Below are positions 18,821 to 28,810 of a stretch of 64,000 nucleotides of DNA, one piece after another. The notes beneath the pieces were generated by a model. The model was not told where the DNA came from. It did not search any database and was given only the letters and a program-made list of their open reading frames with translations. A program made the position numbers and the translations under genes. Numbering within the stretch: the first letter of the stretch is position 1; each line of letters opens with the position of its first letter. Source of the DNA: Calothrix sp. PCC 7716 (GTDB lineage Bacteria; Cyanobacteriota; Cyanobacteriia; Cyanobacteriales; Nostocaceae); contig NZ_AP025018.1 in the NCBI RefSeq assembly GCF_019977735.1, positions 7,258,580-7,322,579 of the forward strand. The letters run 5' to 3'.

Positions 18821-19591
18821 CTAACTCCTAACTGCTTCTTCGATTGCTTGGGAGTTTGTGACAAAACCAAAGCATTGTTTGACGTTATATATAGTTGCTT
18901 GCCAGCAATATTCAGGTGATGTTGTGGCAGTACAGTCTTCTACCAATATGCAGTCGTATCCTAAAAAGTTTGCATCTTGAAGTGTTGCCATGACACATTG
19001 GTCGGCATTTACACCTGTAAATAATAGTGTCGTGCGTCCTAGGTTCTTTATGATACTATCTAAAGGCGTATCCCAAAACCCTGACATTCTATACTTATCG
19101 ACGCGAATATCTGATGGCGCCACCTCTAGTTCATCTACCACTGCTGCTGCCCAACTTCCTGCCATTAATACATGGGTGCCGTTTTTTGGTAGTGGGTCGC
19201 CTAAACCTACTCCTTCACCTGTAGGATTATATACATGTAGCACGTTAGCACTTATGTTCATTAAGTCTTGACGATTACCCCAATTTACCCAAAGTACAGG
19301 AATATTAACTTGGCGTAATATTGGTAATAATTTTTGTAACGGTTTAATTGGTTGCCGTGCAGGTGTTACATCTACACCAATATGCGCTAACCAACCATCT
19401 GGGTGACAAAAGTCGTTTTGCATATCGATAACGAGAATGGCTGTTTTCGCTAAATCGATACGTAGCTGCTTGGTAGCAGTTGTTAAAATCACAGGTTGTG
19501 GAGATAGTGGAGGACGAGTAATATCAGCAACCTCGTGATTTACAGACCAAGCGTTTGGTTCTACCCCTAATTTCCGAAGTGGTAAGTTCAT
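18821..19591 (-). CDS. Isochorismatase-family cysteine hydrolase (biuret/ureidoacrylate hydrolase-like)
   Basis: This 256-residue protein has the Asp-Lys-Cys triad: VIDMQNDFCHPDG (Asp56 region), DKYRMSGFWDTPLD (Lys) and GVNADQCVMATL (Cys). This arrangement, including the MSGFWDT motif, is closer to biuret and ureidoacrylate amidohydrolases than to nicotinamidase. It faces an amidohydrolase gene across a 106-bp divergent promoter region and precedes a cupin gene. The set suggests stepwise release of ammonium from an N-rich compound. It is a different subfamily from the hydrolase at 2612-3631. Confidence 0.85.
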   Translation of the reverse strand: MNLPLRKLGVEPNAWSVNHEVADITRPPLSPQPVILTTATKQLRIDLAKTAILVIDMQNDFCHPDGWLAHIGVDVTPARQPIKPLQKLLPILRQVNIPVLWVNWGNRQDLMNISANVLHVYNPTGEGVGLGDPLPKNGTHVLMAGSWAAAVVDELEVAPSDIRVDKYRMSGFWDTPLDSIIKNLGRTTLLFTGVNADQCVMATLQDANFLGYDCILVEDCTATTSPEYCWQATIYNVKQCFGFVTNSQAIEEAVRS

Positions 19592-19697
19592 AAAGAGATT
19601 TATATTGGGAAGGGGAATTGGTTCGCTACTTCCCGTACCTTACTTTTTAACTCGAAAATTCACTATTAAGTCTAATTACTTAATTAAGGTTAAAATC

Positions 19698-21095
19698 ATG
19701 GACTTTACTATTGAGAATGCTTTAATTGCAACAGAGGATGATTATGTAAGCACTAAAGTGCTTATTACGAGTGGTCGTGTTGCTGGTATTTCCTCACAAC
19801 TTGATACTGTTGGTACGTCAATAAACGCTGACAATAAACTTTTACTTCCAGGTTTCGTTAATGCTCACACTCATTCTTCCGAAATGTGGCAGCGTGGGAT
19901 AATGTCGATGTTTCCCCTCGAACTGTGGTTAGCTGAATTATACGACTTTGCACCACTTGATATTGAAAAGGTTTATCTAAGCGCTTTGGGTACTGCCGTT
20001 GAAACTTTACTTTCTGGTGGTACTACCGTTGTAGACCATTTAGTTTTAATTCCTGGCAAAGAACTCGAAACTATTGCGACCGCAGTGCGTGCGTATCAAG
20101 AAGTTGGTATTCGCGCTTTTGTTGCTCCTCTTATTCAAGACGAGTCACTTGCTGCTGGAATACCATCTGGAGATACCAAGCAAACTCACGAACCTTATTT
20201 TCGTTCCACCCAAGCAACCCTTGATATTATTGAAGAAGCTGTTAAAAAGTTTCATTGTCCTGAAAAAGGTATTAATATTGCTGTGGCGCCTACAGGTATT
20301 CAACTATGTAGCGATGCTTTATTTAAAGGATGCGCTGAACTTAGCGATAAATACGACCTTTGCCGACACTCACATTTACTCGAAACCAAAGCACAAGAAA
20401 AACTTGCTAAAGAAAAATACGGTTGTACTGCGGTTGAACATCTTGAGCGTATAGGCTATTTAGATTACCGTACTTCTTTAGCACACTGCGTCCACCTTAC
20501 CGATAAAGATATAGCAATTCTTGCCCACACTAAATCTACTGTGGTTCACAACCCCCTTAGTAACCTACGCTTAGGTAGTGGTATTGCCCCTATCCTTAAA
20601 TATCGTCAAGCTGGTGTAAATGTTTCTTTTGGTTGTGATGGTGCATCAAGTAACGACTCGCAAGATTTACTCGAAGCTATCAAAATTGGTTCTATTGTAC
20701 ATAATGTGACTGATTTTGATTATCAACACTGGATTACACCACATCAATCTGTCAAAATGGCTGCATTAGGTGGCGCCACTGGATTAAATATGGCTGATAA
20801 TAATGGTTCTCTTGATGTTGGTAAAAAAGCTGACTTAGTACTTTATGATTTAACCAGCTTATCATTATTACCCCGTACAGACCCAATTGGATTACTAGTA
20901 CTTGGGCGCCCTGTCAACGTAGTAGATAGTGCTTGGGTAAATGGAAAGCAAATAGTGAAGAGCGGAAATGTTACAACAATTGACGTACAGAACCTACGGC
21001 AAGAACTATTAAAACATAGTCAGTGGCAAAAATCACGCAAATCCAAAACAGCAGCAGAGTTAGAAAAGCATTATCGGTTAGTAATGGGACTGTAA
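19698..21095 (+). CDS. Amidohydrolase of the AtzB/TrzN/guanine-deaminase-like group
   Basis: The 465-residue protein from the ATG at 19698 has the metal-binding pair NAHTH (His57, His59), a third His in RHSHLLET, a fourth in TSLAHCVHL, and the catalytic Asp in FGCDGASSND. HNPLSNLRLGSG is the signature of aminohydrolases acting on heterocyclic amines. It would deaminate or dehydrate a ring compound in the cytoplasm using a divalent metal. The longer start at 19605 would add 31 non-conserved residues overlapping the divergent promoter region. The partner hydrolase and cupin are next door. The substrate remains open: purine, pyrimidine, triazine-like or methylthioadenosine-like. Confidence 0.85.
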   Translation: MDFTIENALIATEDDYVSTKVLITSGRVAGISSQLDTVGTSINADNKLLLPGFVNAHTHSSEMWQRGIMSMFPLELWLAELYDFAPLDIEKVYLSALGTAVETLLSGGTTVVDHLVLIPGKELETIATAVRAYQEVGIRAFVAPLIQDESLAAGIPSGDTKQTHEPYFRSTQATLDIIEEAVKKFHCPEKGINIAVAPTGIQLCSDALFKGCAELSDKYDLCRHSHLLETKAQEKLAKEKYGCTAVEHLERIGYLDYRTSLAHCVHLTDKDIAILAHTKSTVVHNPLSNLRLGSGIAPILKYRQAGVNVSFGCDGASSNDSQDLLEAIKIGSIVHNVTDFDYQHWITPHQSVKMAALGGATGLNMADNNGSLDVGKKADLVLYDLTSLSLLPRTDPIGLLVLGRPVNVVDSAWVNGKQIVKSGNVTTIDVQNLRQELLKHSQWQKSRKSKTAAELEKHYRLVMGL

Positions 21096-21098
21096 AGG

Positions 21099-21122
21099 TA
21101 CGGTGGGCAGTGCCCACCTTAC
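21099..21122. repeat. Palindromic GTGGGCAGTGCCCAC repeat
   Basis: A clean copy of the family lies immediately after the amidohydrolase stop codon, where it may help end or stabilise the transcript. Confidence 0.7.
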
Positions 21123-21216
21123 TTATTGAAACTAATGGTAATATTAGTAACTACACAGTCAGCATAATTAACGTTCCGCCTTGTTGACTGAAATACCTGA
21201 TACGGCAGCAACAAGG

Positions 21217-24200
21217 ATGAAGCGAACTACAATCAACTCAATTATCGAGACTTTTATTTTAACTATTTTAGCTTCTTGTAGTACGGTGCCTCGGTGTTTG
21301 GCTCAGGTAGTTCCCGATAATACAATTCCTACACAGGTAAAAACTAACGTTGATATCAACAACTTGCCAAGTGTTGTTATCGATGGAGGCAGTATTAAAG
21401 GGAGTAACCTCTTCCACAGCTTTAGTGAATTTAATGTGAATGCTGGGCAAGGTGTTTATTTTATAAACCCGAATGATGTTACTAACATATTAACTCGCGT
21501 TACAGGCGCCAATATTTCAAATATAAATGGTACGCTTGGTGTGTTAGGTAATGCTAATTTATTTTTGCTTAATCCTAATGGAATCACATTTGGCACCAAT
21601 GCACGCTTAGAAATGAATGGTTCTTTTCTTGCAACAACAGCTACCAGTATTAATTTTGCAGACGGTACGAAATTTTCTACTACTGATAATATATCTAACC
21701 CGCTTTTAACTATTAGTACACCTATTGGTTTGAATTTGAATAGTCAAGGAGCAATTCAAGTTAATAATGCAGGGAATACAACAACAAATCAAGGTTTATC
21801 TATTGCACCAGGGAAAACTCTCGCTTTAGTTGGTGGAAATATTCGCTTAGATGGAGGGTTAATTACAGTACCATCAGGAAGAATAGAAATAGGTAGCGTT
21901 GCAAATGGAAGTGTTAGTATTAATTCTGTTACCGCTGGTTGGAGTTTAGGGTATGACTCTGTAGATAAATTTGGAAACATTGATTTGTTGAACCGTGCGA
22001 ATATATCAAATATATCAAGTAGCTCACAACCAAATGGCGCCGTTCAAGTTCAAGCTAGTAATATAACTTTAAGTACGAGTTCCCAAATTTCTAGCTTAAC
22101 CCCAAGCACTCAACCTGGAGCAGATATAAATATTAAAGCAACTCAATCTTTAAATATTGGTGGTAGGAATAATATTCAACCAATAAATTCTCAAATTAGT
22201 AGTACTGTTGCTCCTGGTGCTTTGGCAATGGGTGGTAATATTTCAATAATTACACCCCAAATTAATATAACTGATGGGGGCAGAATTGAGACGGCAAGTC
22301 TAGGTAAGGGAAACGCAGGAAATGTAAACATAAAATCAGATACAATCAATATAAATGGATTTTCGACTATTCAAAGTCAAGAAGATGCAAGTAAGTTTGC
22401 TAGTAGTGGTATTTATAGTGCAATTACAAATGTTGGCAATGGAGGCAATATTAATGTATCATCAAAAAATATTACATTGCTAAACGGTGGTTTTATCAGT
22501 ACATTTGCAAGTCCAAGAGCAACTGGCGCCTCTGGAAGTATAAATGTAAATGCAACAGAAAGTATTATTGGTAATGGCACCAACCTTTTAACTCCAATTT
22601 ATAGTAGTGGCATTAATGCAGTAAATTTTGGCGCCAGTGATGGTGGTAATATTCGTGTTACGACGAAACAATTAAACGTGCAACAAGGAGCGGGAGTTCA
22701 ATCTTATGCTTATGGAAGCGGAAAAGGTGCAAATATATATGTTAATGCCAGCGAGTCAATTTATGCTTCAGATGATAACCCTTTAATAAAAGGTGTATCT
22801 AGCGGTATTGGGACTTCTACGTTTGGCACTAGCAATGGTGGAGATATTCATATTTTAACCGATAAATTACAGTTATTTAATGGTGCTGATGTTTATTCAT
22901 TCTCATCAAATCAACCGCTTGGTGGAATTTCGGTACCTAGTTCTGGAACTGGGAATGGCGGTAATATTATAGTTAATGCGAACTCAGTGGAAATGGTAGG
23001 AGTGAGTGCTTTAGCTCCTGACACTAATAGTGGTTTATTGAGTGTTTCTTCTGGTTCTGGACGTAGCGGTGATCTTAAAGTCTCTGCTCAAAGCTTTATA
23101 ATAAAAGATGGCGCCTCAATATCAACAAGCGTAATAGTTGGAGCTTTGAGTTTAGGAATTCCTGATTTAAATGCCGGTAAAGGAAAAGGTGGTAATTTAA
23201 TCATAGATGCTAGTCGTATTGAAGTATCGGGAACAAACAAATTCCTTTTTACCCCTAGCAACATTGGTACTGCTTCTTCTGGCGAAGGCAAAGGAGGAGA
23301 TACTTTAATTAATACCCGTCAGTTAATTATTCAAGATGGCGCTAAAGTTGGTTCAATAGCAGCTGCCACAGGAAATGCAGGCGCCATAAAAGTAAATGCA
23401 GATACTATAAAAGTATCTGGGGTAAGTAATAATGGAATACCATCAGAAATTTCCTCGAATGCCCTTATTTTTAGTGATGAAGTACGGGCATTTTATTTTT
23501 TACCACCTGTACCAACTGGCAACACAGGTCAAGTCAATATCAATGCAGAAAAAATAATTGTTAATGATGGCGCCAGAATAAGCGTACAACATGACGGTAC
23601 TGGAGATGCCGGAAAATTACGCATTGCAGCAAATACTTTAGAATTAGACCACGGTAGTATTCAAGCAACTTCAAACTCTGGAGAAGGTGGTGATATTAAT
23701 CTTCAAACTCAATTATTACAAATGCAAAGAAATAGTACTATCACAGCTACAGCTAAAAATCAAGGCAATGGCGGAAATATTATAATTGATGCACAAGCAG
23801 TTGTACAGCTAGAAAACAGTGATATTATTGCCCAAGCATTTAATGGTCGTGGTGGAAACATTCAAATCAATACTCAAGGACTTTTAGGTGGTCAATTTCG
23901 TTCTGACCTTACACCACAAAGTGATATCACAGCAAGTTCGCAGTTTGGTGTAAATGGTATAGTAAATTTAAATGTTTCTCAAACTGATATTACTCCAGCA
24001 ATAAATACTTTTACACTGAGTTTTTTAGATAACAATACTCAAATAACCAACACCTGTAGTGCTGTAAACGAAAATAGATTTACTATTTCTGGACGAGGTG
24101 GTTTTCCAGCATCACCTATACAACCATTACAGGGTGAAACTATTTGGCAAGATTTTCGCAACACTGATAACTATAATTCTTATCCTCAGAAGAGGCAAGC

Positions 24201-24339
24201 TTCTAAAGTAAATAATAATTTAGATTTAGTTGAAGCAACTGGATTGGTGGTAGATAATAAAGGTAAAGTTGAGCTAGTCACCGATAAAGCTTCACCTACT
24301 CTTCAACGCAATTGGTATTCGGCACCAAATTGCGGATAA
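21217..24339 (+). CDS. Filamentous-haemagglutinin-type exoprotein (two-partner secretion TpsA)
   Basis: From the ATG at 21217 (preceded by AAGG) the protein has about 1040 residues. A signal peptide ends near RCLAQ. The TPS haemagglutination domain follows, with VVIDGGSIKGSNLFHSFSEF and the NPNGITFG motif that guides export through a TpsB pore. The rest is a long beta-helix of repeats in which GNGGNI-, GRGGNI- and KGGD-like turns recur every 40-80 residues. The C-terminus (NTCSAVNENRFTISGRGG) is typical of cyanobacterial members. A TTG start at 21181 would only lengthen the signal. No TpsB partner is encoded in this window. Confidence 0.9.
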   Translation: MKRTTINSIIETFILTILASCSTVPRCLAQVVPDNTIPTQVKTNVDINNLPSVVIDGGSIKGSNLFHSFSEFNVNAGQGVYFINPNDVTNILTRVTGANISNINGTLGVLGNANLFLLNPNGITFGTNARLEMNGSFLATTATSINFADGTKFSTTDNISNPLLTISTPIGLNLNSQGAIQVNNAGNTTTNQGLSIAPGKTLALVGGNIRLDGGLITVPSGRIEIGSVANGSVSINSVTAGWSLGYDSVDKFGNIDLLNRANISNISSSSQPNGAVQVQASNITLSTSSQISSLTPSTQPGADINIKATQSLNIGGRNNIQPINSQISSTVAPGALAMGGNISIITPQINITDGGRIETASLGKGNAGNVNIKSDTININGFSTIQSQEDASKFASSGIYSAITNVGNGGNINVSSKNITLLNGGFISTFASPRATGASGSINVNATESIIGNGTNLLTPIYSSGINAVNFGASDGGNIRVTTKQLNVQQGAGVQSYAYGSGKGANIYVNASESIYASDDNPLIKGVSSGIGTSTFGTSNGGDIHILTDKLQLFNGADVYSFSSNQPLGGISVPSSGTGNGGNIIVNANSVEMVGVSALAPDTNSGLLSVSSGSGRSGDLKVSAQSFIIKDGASISTSVIVGALSLGIPDLNAGKGKGGNLIIDASRIEVSGTNKFLFTPSNIGTASSGEGKGGDTLINTRQLIIQDGAKVGSIAAATGNAGAIKVNADTIKVSGVSNNGIPSEISSNALIFSDEVRAFYFLPPVPTGNTGQVNINAEKIIVNDGARISVQHDGTGDAGKLRIAANTLELDHGSIQATSNSGEGGDINLQTQLLQMQRNSTITATAKNQGNGGNIIIDAQAVVQLENSDIIAQAFNGRGGNIQINTQGLLGGQFRSDLTPQSDITASSQFGVNGIVNLNVSQTDITPAINTFTLSFLDNNTQITNTCSAVNENRFTISGRGGFPASPIQPLQGETIWQDFRNTDNYNSYPQKRQASKVNNNLDLVEATGLVVDNKGKVELVTDKASPTLQRNWYSAPNCG

Positions 24340-24365
24340 TCAATCACGTTTGTACCTAAAATTGT

Positions 24366-25151
24366 ATGCAACAATCTAATTCTAGTTCTCATCAAAGTAT
24401 TCTTTTACCTCTGGCAACTCTTGTAGCTATTATTACTGCATTCGTTGTTAATGTCTGGTCAAATATTTTTCCTTTAGGTGGACTCAGTATTGGTGAAATT
24501 TCTAATACTGTCTTTAAGGATGTTTTAATTATTCCTGCAAATTATGCTTTTGCTATTTGGGGAGTAATTTATCTAGGTTTATTTGCGTTTGGAGTCTATC
24601 AAATTCTACCTCCACAGCGAAACAATCCATATCTACGCAAAGCCGGATTATTTTTAATTGTTGCGAGTATTGCTCAATGTGTATGGGTCTATTTATTTTT
24701 GTCACGGATGTTTACTTTGTCGGTGGTCGCAATGCTTTTGATTTTGCTACCACTTATCGGCGCCGTTTTACAGTTAAAATTAGTAAACCCTGCAACTCGT
24801 AGCTACAAATGGTATGCGCGTATTCCCATGAGTATTTACCTTGGTTGGATAAGTGTTGCTACAATTGTCAATGTTGCTTCTGCGCTTGTTGCTTCCGGTT
24901 GGAATGGTGGAGGAATTTCTCCAACGACTTGGACTATTATTATGGTATTGATTGCTACTGGTTTAGCATCTATCATGACGACAAAATATCAAGATATTGC
25001 TTATACTGGAGTCACAATTTGGGCATTAATTGCCATTGCTATCAAGCATTCGAGTAATTTGGCTTTACTAACTGTAACAACATCCGCTGCCGTTGCACTG
25101 TTAATTTTAATTGTTTTGGTTCTGCCTCGGTTAAATACTCACCGTTTGTAA
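24366..25151 (+). CDS. TspO/MBR-like tryptophan-rich membrane protein
   Basis: This 261-residue protein has about seven hydrophobic segments and Trp residues at conserved places (FAIWGVIYLGLFAFG, YLGWISVATIVN, SGWNGGG). This pattern is found in the long, seven-span branch related to TspO, whose canonical members have five spans and about 160 residues. TspO proteins bind tetrapyrroles or cholesterol-like ligands; whether this branch does is unknown. It lies 26 bp after the exoprotein gene, but a functional link is not obvious. Confidence 0.75.
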   Translation: MQQSNSSSHQSILLPLATLVAIITAFVVNVWSNIFPLGGLSIGEISNTVFKDVLIIPANYAFAIWGVIYLGLFAFGVYQILPPQRNNPYLRKAGLFLIVASIAQCVWVYLFLSRMFTLSVVAMLLILLPLIGAVLQLKLVNPATRSYKWYARIPMSIYLGWISVATIVNVASALVASGWNGGGISPTTWTIIMVLIATGLASIMTTKYQDIAYTGVTIWALIAIAIKHSSNLALLTVTTSAAVALLILIVLVLPRLNTHRL

Positions 25152-25210
25152 TTTATCTAAACCTTGTTTGATGTAAATATCTCTTGATGGGTTGGGAATC
25201 TCTATTTTTT

Positions 25211-27367
25211 CTATAACAAATGTCGTAACCTATGCATAAAAGCAGAAACATTACAAGGCACATTAATATAATCTAAACATCCTAAGTCTAATGCAATTTC
25301 TACATGATTAGATTGAGTTGCTAACCACAATAGCTTTGTACGTTGTGTTACTTTACTACGCTTAAATTCTTTGAGTAAATCTAACCCATTTACAATGGGC
25401 AAATTATCTTCTAATAAAATAATTTTACCGTATATACTAGGATTATTTACGATTACTGAGATAGCACGCTGCCCATCTTGTATCCAATGAGTATGATAAC
25501 CTCTTATTTCGAGGGCGCCCATTATTTTATGCGCGAATTCTGAGTCACAATGTAATAATATTACATCAAAAACTGGAAGTGGATGCGTCTTTAGCGGTTG
25601 CCACGTAGCTGATAATACACGACATCCAGATGTTTTAGCTTGTTCTAGAACCGATACAGCTTGTTTATAAAGAGATTGAATATTTTTACCGTCTTCGGGA
25701 TACTGAACTACACCAGCACTAAATGTATTAGATATTTTATACTGATTGTCGTTTTGATTATTTTCTATATCAGATACAGAAAATTCAATTTGCCGCAATA
25801 ATTCCAACACTTCTGCTAACCAGTCTACACTTTCACCACGATTTAAACCATACATGCCAATAATAAATTCGGCGCCGTTCCAACGTGAGACAACATCTTC
25901 ACTTCGCAGTTTTTGACGTAAAAGATGAGCTAACTTACGCAGCATTTGGTCGCCGAGTCGATGTCCATAATCACGGTTGATTTGCGATAATTTATCTAAT
26001 GTTACTACTGCTAAACAAAAAGGCTGTTGATAATGTGAAGCTAAATGTATAAACTTGTCTATATCTTGACTGGAACGGTGACGATTTGGTAGACCTGTTA
26101 AAGTATCTATTTCTGCTTGCTCACGTAATAAACGCGCACGTTCTAAACGATTAAATATACGAGTAATTAACTCCGGCGCCACCACAGGTTTACTGACATA
26201 ATCATCACCACCTGCCGCAAACACGTTTTGAATTGTTTCTGCGTCGCGTTGTCCTGTTAAAAATAAAATTGGTAGCCATGCCCATTTAGGATTATTACGT
26301 ATAATTTGACATAACTCGATGCCATTTGTGTCAGGCATTTGCACATCAAGAACTAGTAAATCTGGTATTATAGCATCTAATTCTTCCCAAATTTGCTGTG
26401 GGTCGTTAAGAATTGTAACTTGTAATCCCCAAGGTTCTAACAAAGTTCGCACTAAACGCGATACTAATTTATCGTCATCTACCACCATCACCTTTGCTTC
26501 AGGTTGTTTGGGAGGTTTAATATTTTGGTTTAGAGATTGATTATGATTATCGTATGTATTTAATATATTTGATTGAGTCGTAGATTGAACCAGACCGTGT
26601 AACACATCATTACGTGGTGTTGGACTGGATTCTGCTGTTAAGGTGTTAGTTTTTGAGATGAGGACATTAATTTTACTCTTGTGTGCTTTTTGAAAAACAG
26701 GGTTGAGACGATACCCCATTCCATATACAGTTTCTATTAAATCGGAGGCGCCAACCGATTTAAGTTTTTGACGTAACCGTTTAATAAGTGCCCTTAATGT
26801 TTCTGAACTAGGTGGTTCATCTTCCAACGACCATAATTTACTTAGAATACTCGTTTGGCTATGGATTTTTTGGCTATTTTGCATGAACAATTCTACTAAG
26901 CCATATTCTTTTGCAGTCAAACTGAGTAAAATTTCTCCGTATAATACCTCGCATTTACTAGGGTCTAGCTGTAAATCTCCCCACATCAATACAGGAGTTC
27001 CTGTGTTAGCTTTGCGACGCAGTAATGCGCGGATGCGTGCTTCAAGTTCTGGTAGCGATATCGACTTTACCGCGTAATCATCGGCACCTGCATCAAGACC
27101 AACTATCTTATCATCGCTAATACCCCTAGCAGTTAAAAGCATGACTGGAACTTGTAAACCCTTCGCGCGCAACTTGCGACAGAAGCTAATACCATCAAGT
27201 TTCGGTAACATGACATCCAAAACAATTAAATCATAATTAGCAGCTTCGATATAATCCCAACCTTCTATTCCATCAAAAGCAACGTCAACAACATAATTCT
27301 GCTCAACCAAATTAGCTTTAAGCAGTTCGGAAAATATATCATCATCATCAACAAGCAGAATTCTCAT
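25211..27367 (-). CDS. Multi-receiver response regulator with winged helix and degenerate GGDEF domain
   Basis: The 718-residue protein has domains in this order: receiver 1 (about 1-120, phospho-acceptor Asp51 in LIVLDVMLPKLDG), OmpR-type winged helix (about 130-225, ending ETVYGMGYRLNPVF), Ser/Thr/Asn-rich linker, receiver 2 (about 292-410, LLVLDVQMPDTNG), GGDEF-like domain (about 430-590), and a third receiver-like domain (about 600-718). The GGDEF signature reads WNGAEF, so the first Gly and the Asp are altered and diguanylate cyclase activity is doubtful. The third receiver has ILLEDNLPIVNG and lacks part of the usual C-terminal Lys context. It could bind DNA and integrate several phosphorelays. 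No sensor kinase is adjacent. Confidence 0.88.
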   Translation of the reverse strand: MRILLVDDDDIFSELLKANLVEQNYVVDVAFDGIEGWDYIEAANYDLIVLDVMLPKLDGISFCRKLRAKGLQVPVMLLTARGISDDKIVGLDAGADDYAVKSISLPELEARIRALLRRKANTGTPVLMWGDLQLDPSKCEVLYGEILLSLTAKEYGLVELFMQNSQKIHSQTSILSKLWSLEDEPPSSETLRALIKRLRQKLKSVGASDLIETVYGMGYRLNPVFQKAHKSKINVLISKTNTLTAESSPTPRNDVLHGLVQSTTQSNILNTYDNHNQSLNQNIKPPKQPEAKVMVVDDDKLVSRLVRTLLEPWGLQVTILNDPQQIWEELDAIIPDLLVLDVQMPDTNGIELCQIIRNNPKWAWLPILFLTGQRDAETIQNVFAAGGDDYVSKPVVAPELITRIFNRLERARLLREQAEIDTLTGLPNRHRSSQDIDKFIHLASHYQQPFCLAVVTLDKLSQINRDYGHRLGDQMLRKLAHLLRQKLRSEDVVSRWNGAEFIIGMYGLNRGESVDWLAEVLELLRQIEFSVSDIENNQNDNQYKISNTFSAGVVQYPEDGKNIQSLYKQAVSVLEQAKTSGCRVLSATWQPLKTHPLPVFDVILLHCDSEFAHKIMGALEIRGYHTHWIQDGQRAISVIVNNPSIYGKIILLEDNLPIVNGLDLLKEFKRSKVTQRTKLLWLATQSNHVEIALDLGCLDYINVPCNVSAFMHRLRHLL

Positions 27368-27494
27368 TGGGTCTAATCAACTATCGATGCTTAATCACAG
27401 TGTTTCTAAGTAGCCTAAGCTAAAAATTATATTAAATCCACCGTAAAAACAAGGAAGTTTTATAATGATAATGATTCGATTTATCAGGAACATT

Positions 27495-28703
27495 TTATGC
27501 AATACTTCCCCGCTTACGTGCTTCTTTATACGAAGTTCCAACATTTCTCAATCCAGCTTTAATCATTTGGCGTTCTAAAACCGAGAAAAAGCGAGCTTTA
27601 TCACCACCTTTAACAACAGCTTGGTTGTGCGCTTCCGCAATAGCGACAGGATAACCATAACCTTTTTGCACCTGAGCCAACATCAAACCTAGTGACTCAT
27701 CGAATAACTGTGTATCTTCTGCAACCCATCTAGGTATTTCAATTCGTGCAATCTCAGTACCAACGTGAACATAACAAAAATAAATTTGCTGGTCTTGGTA
27801 CAATTCAAGAATTCGAGCATTACTACGCCACAAGGGTCCACGCTGTCCAGGTTGAAGTTGGGTTGCCCAAAGAGTACTGTCTCGTAATGGGTCGAATACT
27901 TTACATGGAACTTTATCGTTTTGATTAGGACAAAAGCTCGCGCAATCTGGCACAGGATGAGTACAAGCAAGCAAACGTAAAAAGTTAACCCCTTCAACGT
28001 TACGCGAAGCACTCAAATAACCCATTAAAGGAGCGCGTGCTTCTTTCATTTGACCCCATGCTTCTAATATTGGCGGCAAAATATGTTCGCGTGCTTCCAA
28101 AGGTAACTGTTCTAAAAACCAATAAATAAGTGAACCATCAACCATTGCCAAAGTTGGAACGCGAGGGTTTAGCTGATTCAAAAGTGGAGTTTGCTCACCT
28201 ACAACTCCACAAGCTAGCTCTGCCAAAACCATCGCTTCCGAAGCAGTACGACGATAACTCATCCATTCCTCAGTACGTATTCCCCACTTACGTGAAGCAT
28301 ATAAATCTTCGGGACGGTAAAACACTTCGGGTAAACTATCGAGGAGTGGATGTTTATTTTGTCCGTAATGTAAAACGACTCTGCCAATATTAAGAAGATA
28401 ACAGTAAGCGATTTCGTGATGATTCGGTGCTATTTGCGAACCATCAGTCGCAATAACAGTGTGTACCTTTGGTGGAACTGGAATCTCAACACGAGTATCA
28501 AGCGGTTCAATAGGAGTTGCATTAGCGAACACAATGCGGTCTTTCCACTTCTCTTGCTTCTCGACAAACTCCTCTTGACGAGCGAAAGCATCAACTAAAT
28601 ATTTAGAAGCTAATTCTAGACGTTTTTGACCTGCGACAGCTTCTTGCGTTAAGTGCTGACTCAAACCTTGAATTTGACCAGCGAGTTTTGTGATGTCAAG
28701 CAT
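27495..28703 (-). CDS. NurA-domain nuclease
   Basis: This 402-residue protein has the NurA fold, an RNase-H-like 5'-3' nuclease. Acidic active-site candidates are in VIATDGSQIAP near residue 88 and LAMVDGSLIYW near residue 190, with a late AIAEAHNQAVV segment. In archaea NurA works with HerA and Mre11-Rad50 on DNA ends; cyanobacteria keep a stand-alone version and its role there is not settled. The stretch CTHPVPDCASFCPNQ holds three Cys residues that could bind a metal. No GGCGCC site is present in the gene. Confidence 0.82.
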   Translation of the reverse strand: MLDITKLAGQIQGLSQHLTQEAVAGQKRLELASKYLVDAFARQEEFVEKQEKWKDRIVFANATPIEPLDTRVEIPVPPKVHTVIATDGSQIAPNHHEIAYCYLLNIGRVVLHYGQNKHPLLDSLPEVFYRPEDLYASRKWGIRTEEWMSYRRTASEAMVLAELACGVVGEQTPLLNQLNPRVPTLAMVDGSLIYWFLEQLPLEAREHILPPILEAWGQMKEARAPLMGYLSASRNVEGVNFLRLLACTHPVPDCASFCPNQNDKVPCKVFDPLRDSTLWATQLQPGQRGPLWRSNARILELYQDQQIYFCYVHVGTEIARIEIPRWVAEDTQLFDESLGLMLAQVQKGYGYPVAIAEAHNQAVVKGGDKARFFSVLERQMIKAGLRNVGTSYKEARKRGSIA

Positions 28704-28712
28704 AAAAATGAG

Positions 28713-28768
28713 TAAAAAGTGCTGAGTGCTGAGTAGAAGTAAAAAGTGCTGAGTGCTGAGTGCTGAGT
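28713..28768. repeat. Short TGCTGAG heptamer arrays
   Basis: Two short runs of the heptamer TGCTGAG (two and three units) are separated by AGAAGTAAAAAG. A degenerate inverse copy lies near 29200. They are the same family as the large array at 32788-32906. Confidence 0.75.
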
Positions 28769-28810
28769 TTAAGAGAATGTTTTAAAAGTTAAAGAAATTA
28801 TAAATTGCCA

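Noticed and set aside
21268-23291. Minus-strand frames inside the haemagglutinin-like gene
   Set aside because: They are antisense shadows created by the repetitive, Gly/Asn-rich coding sequence.
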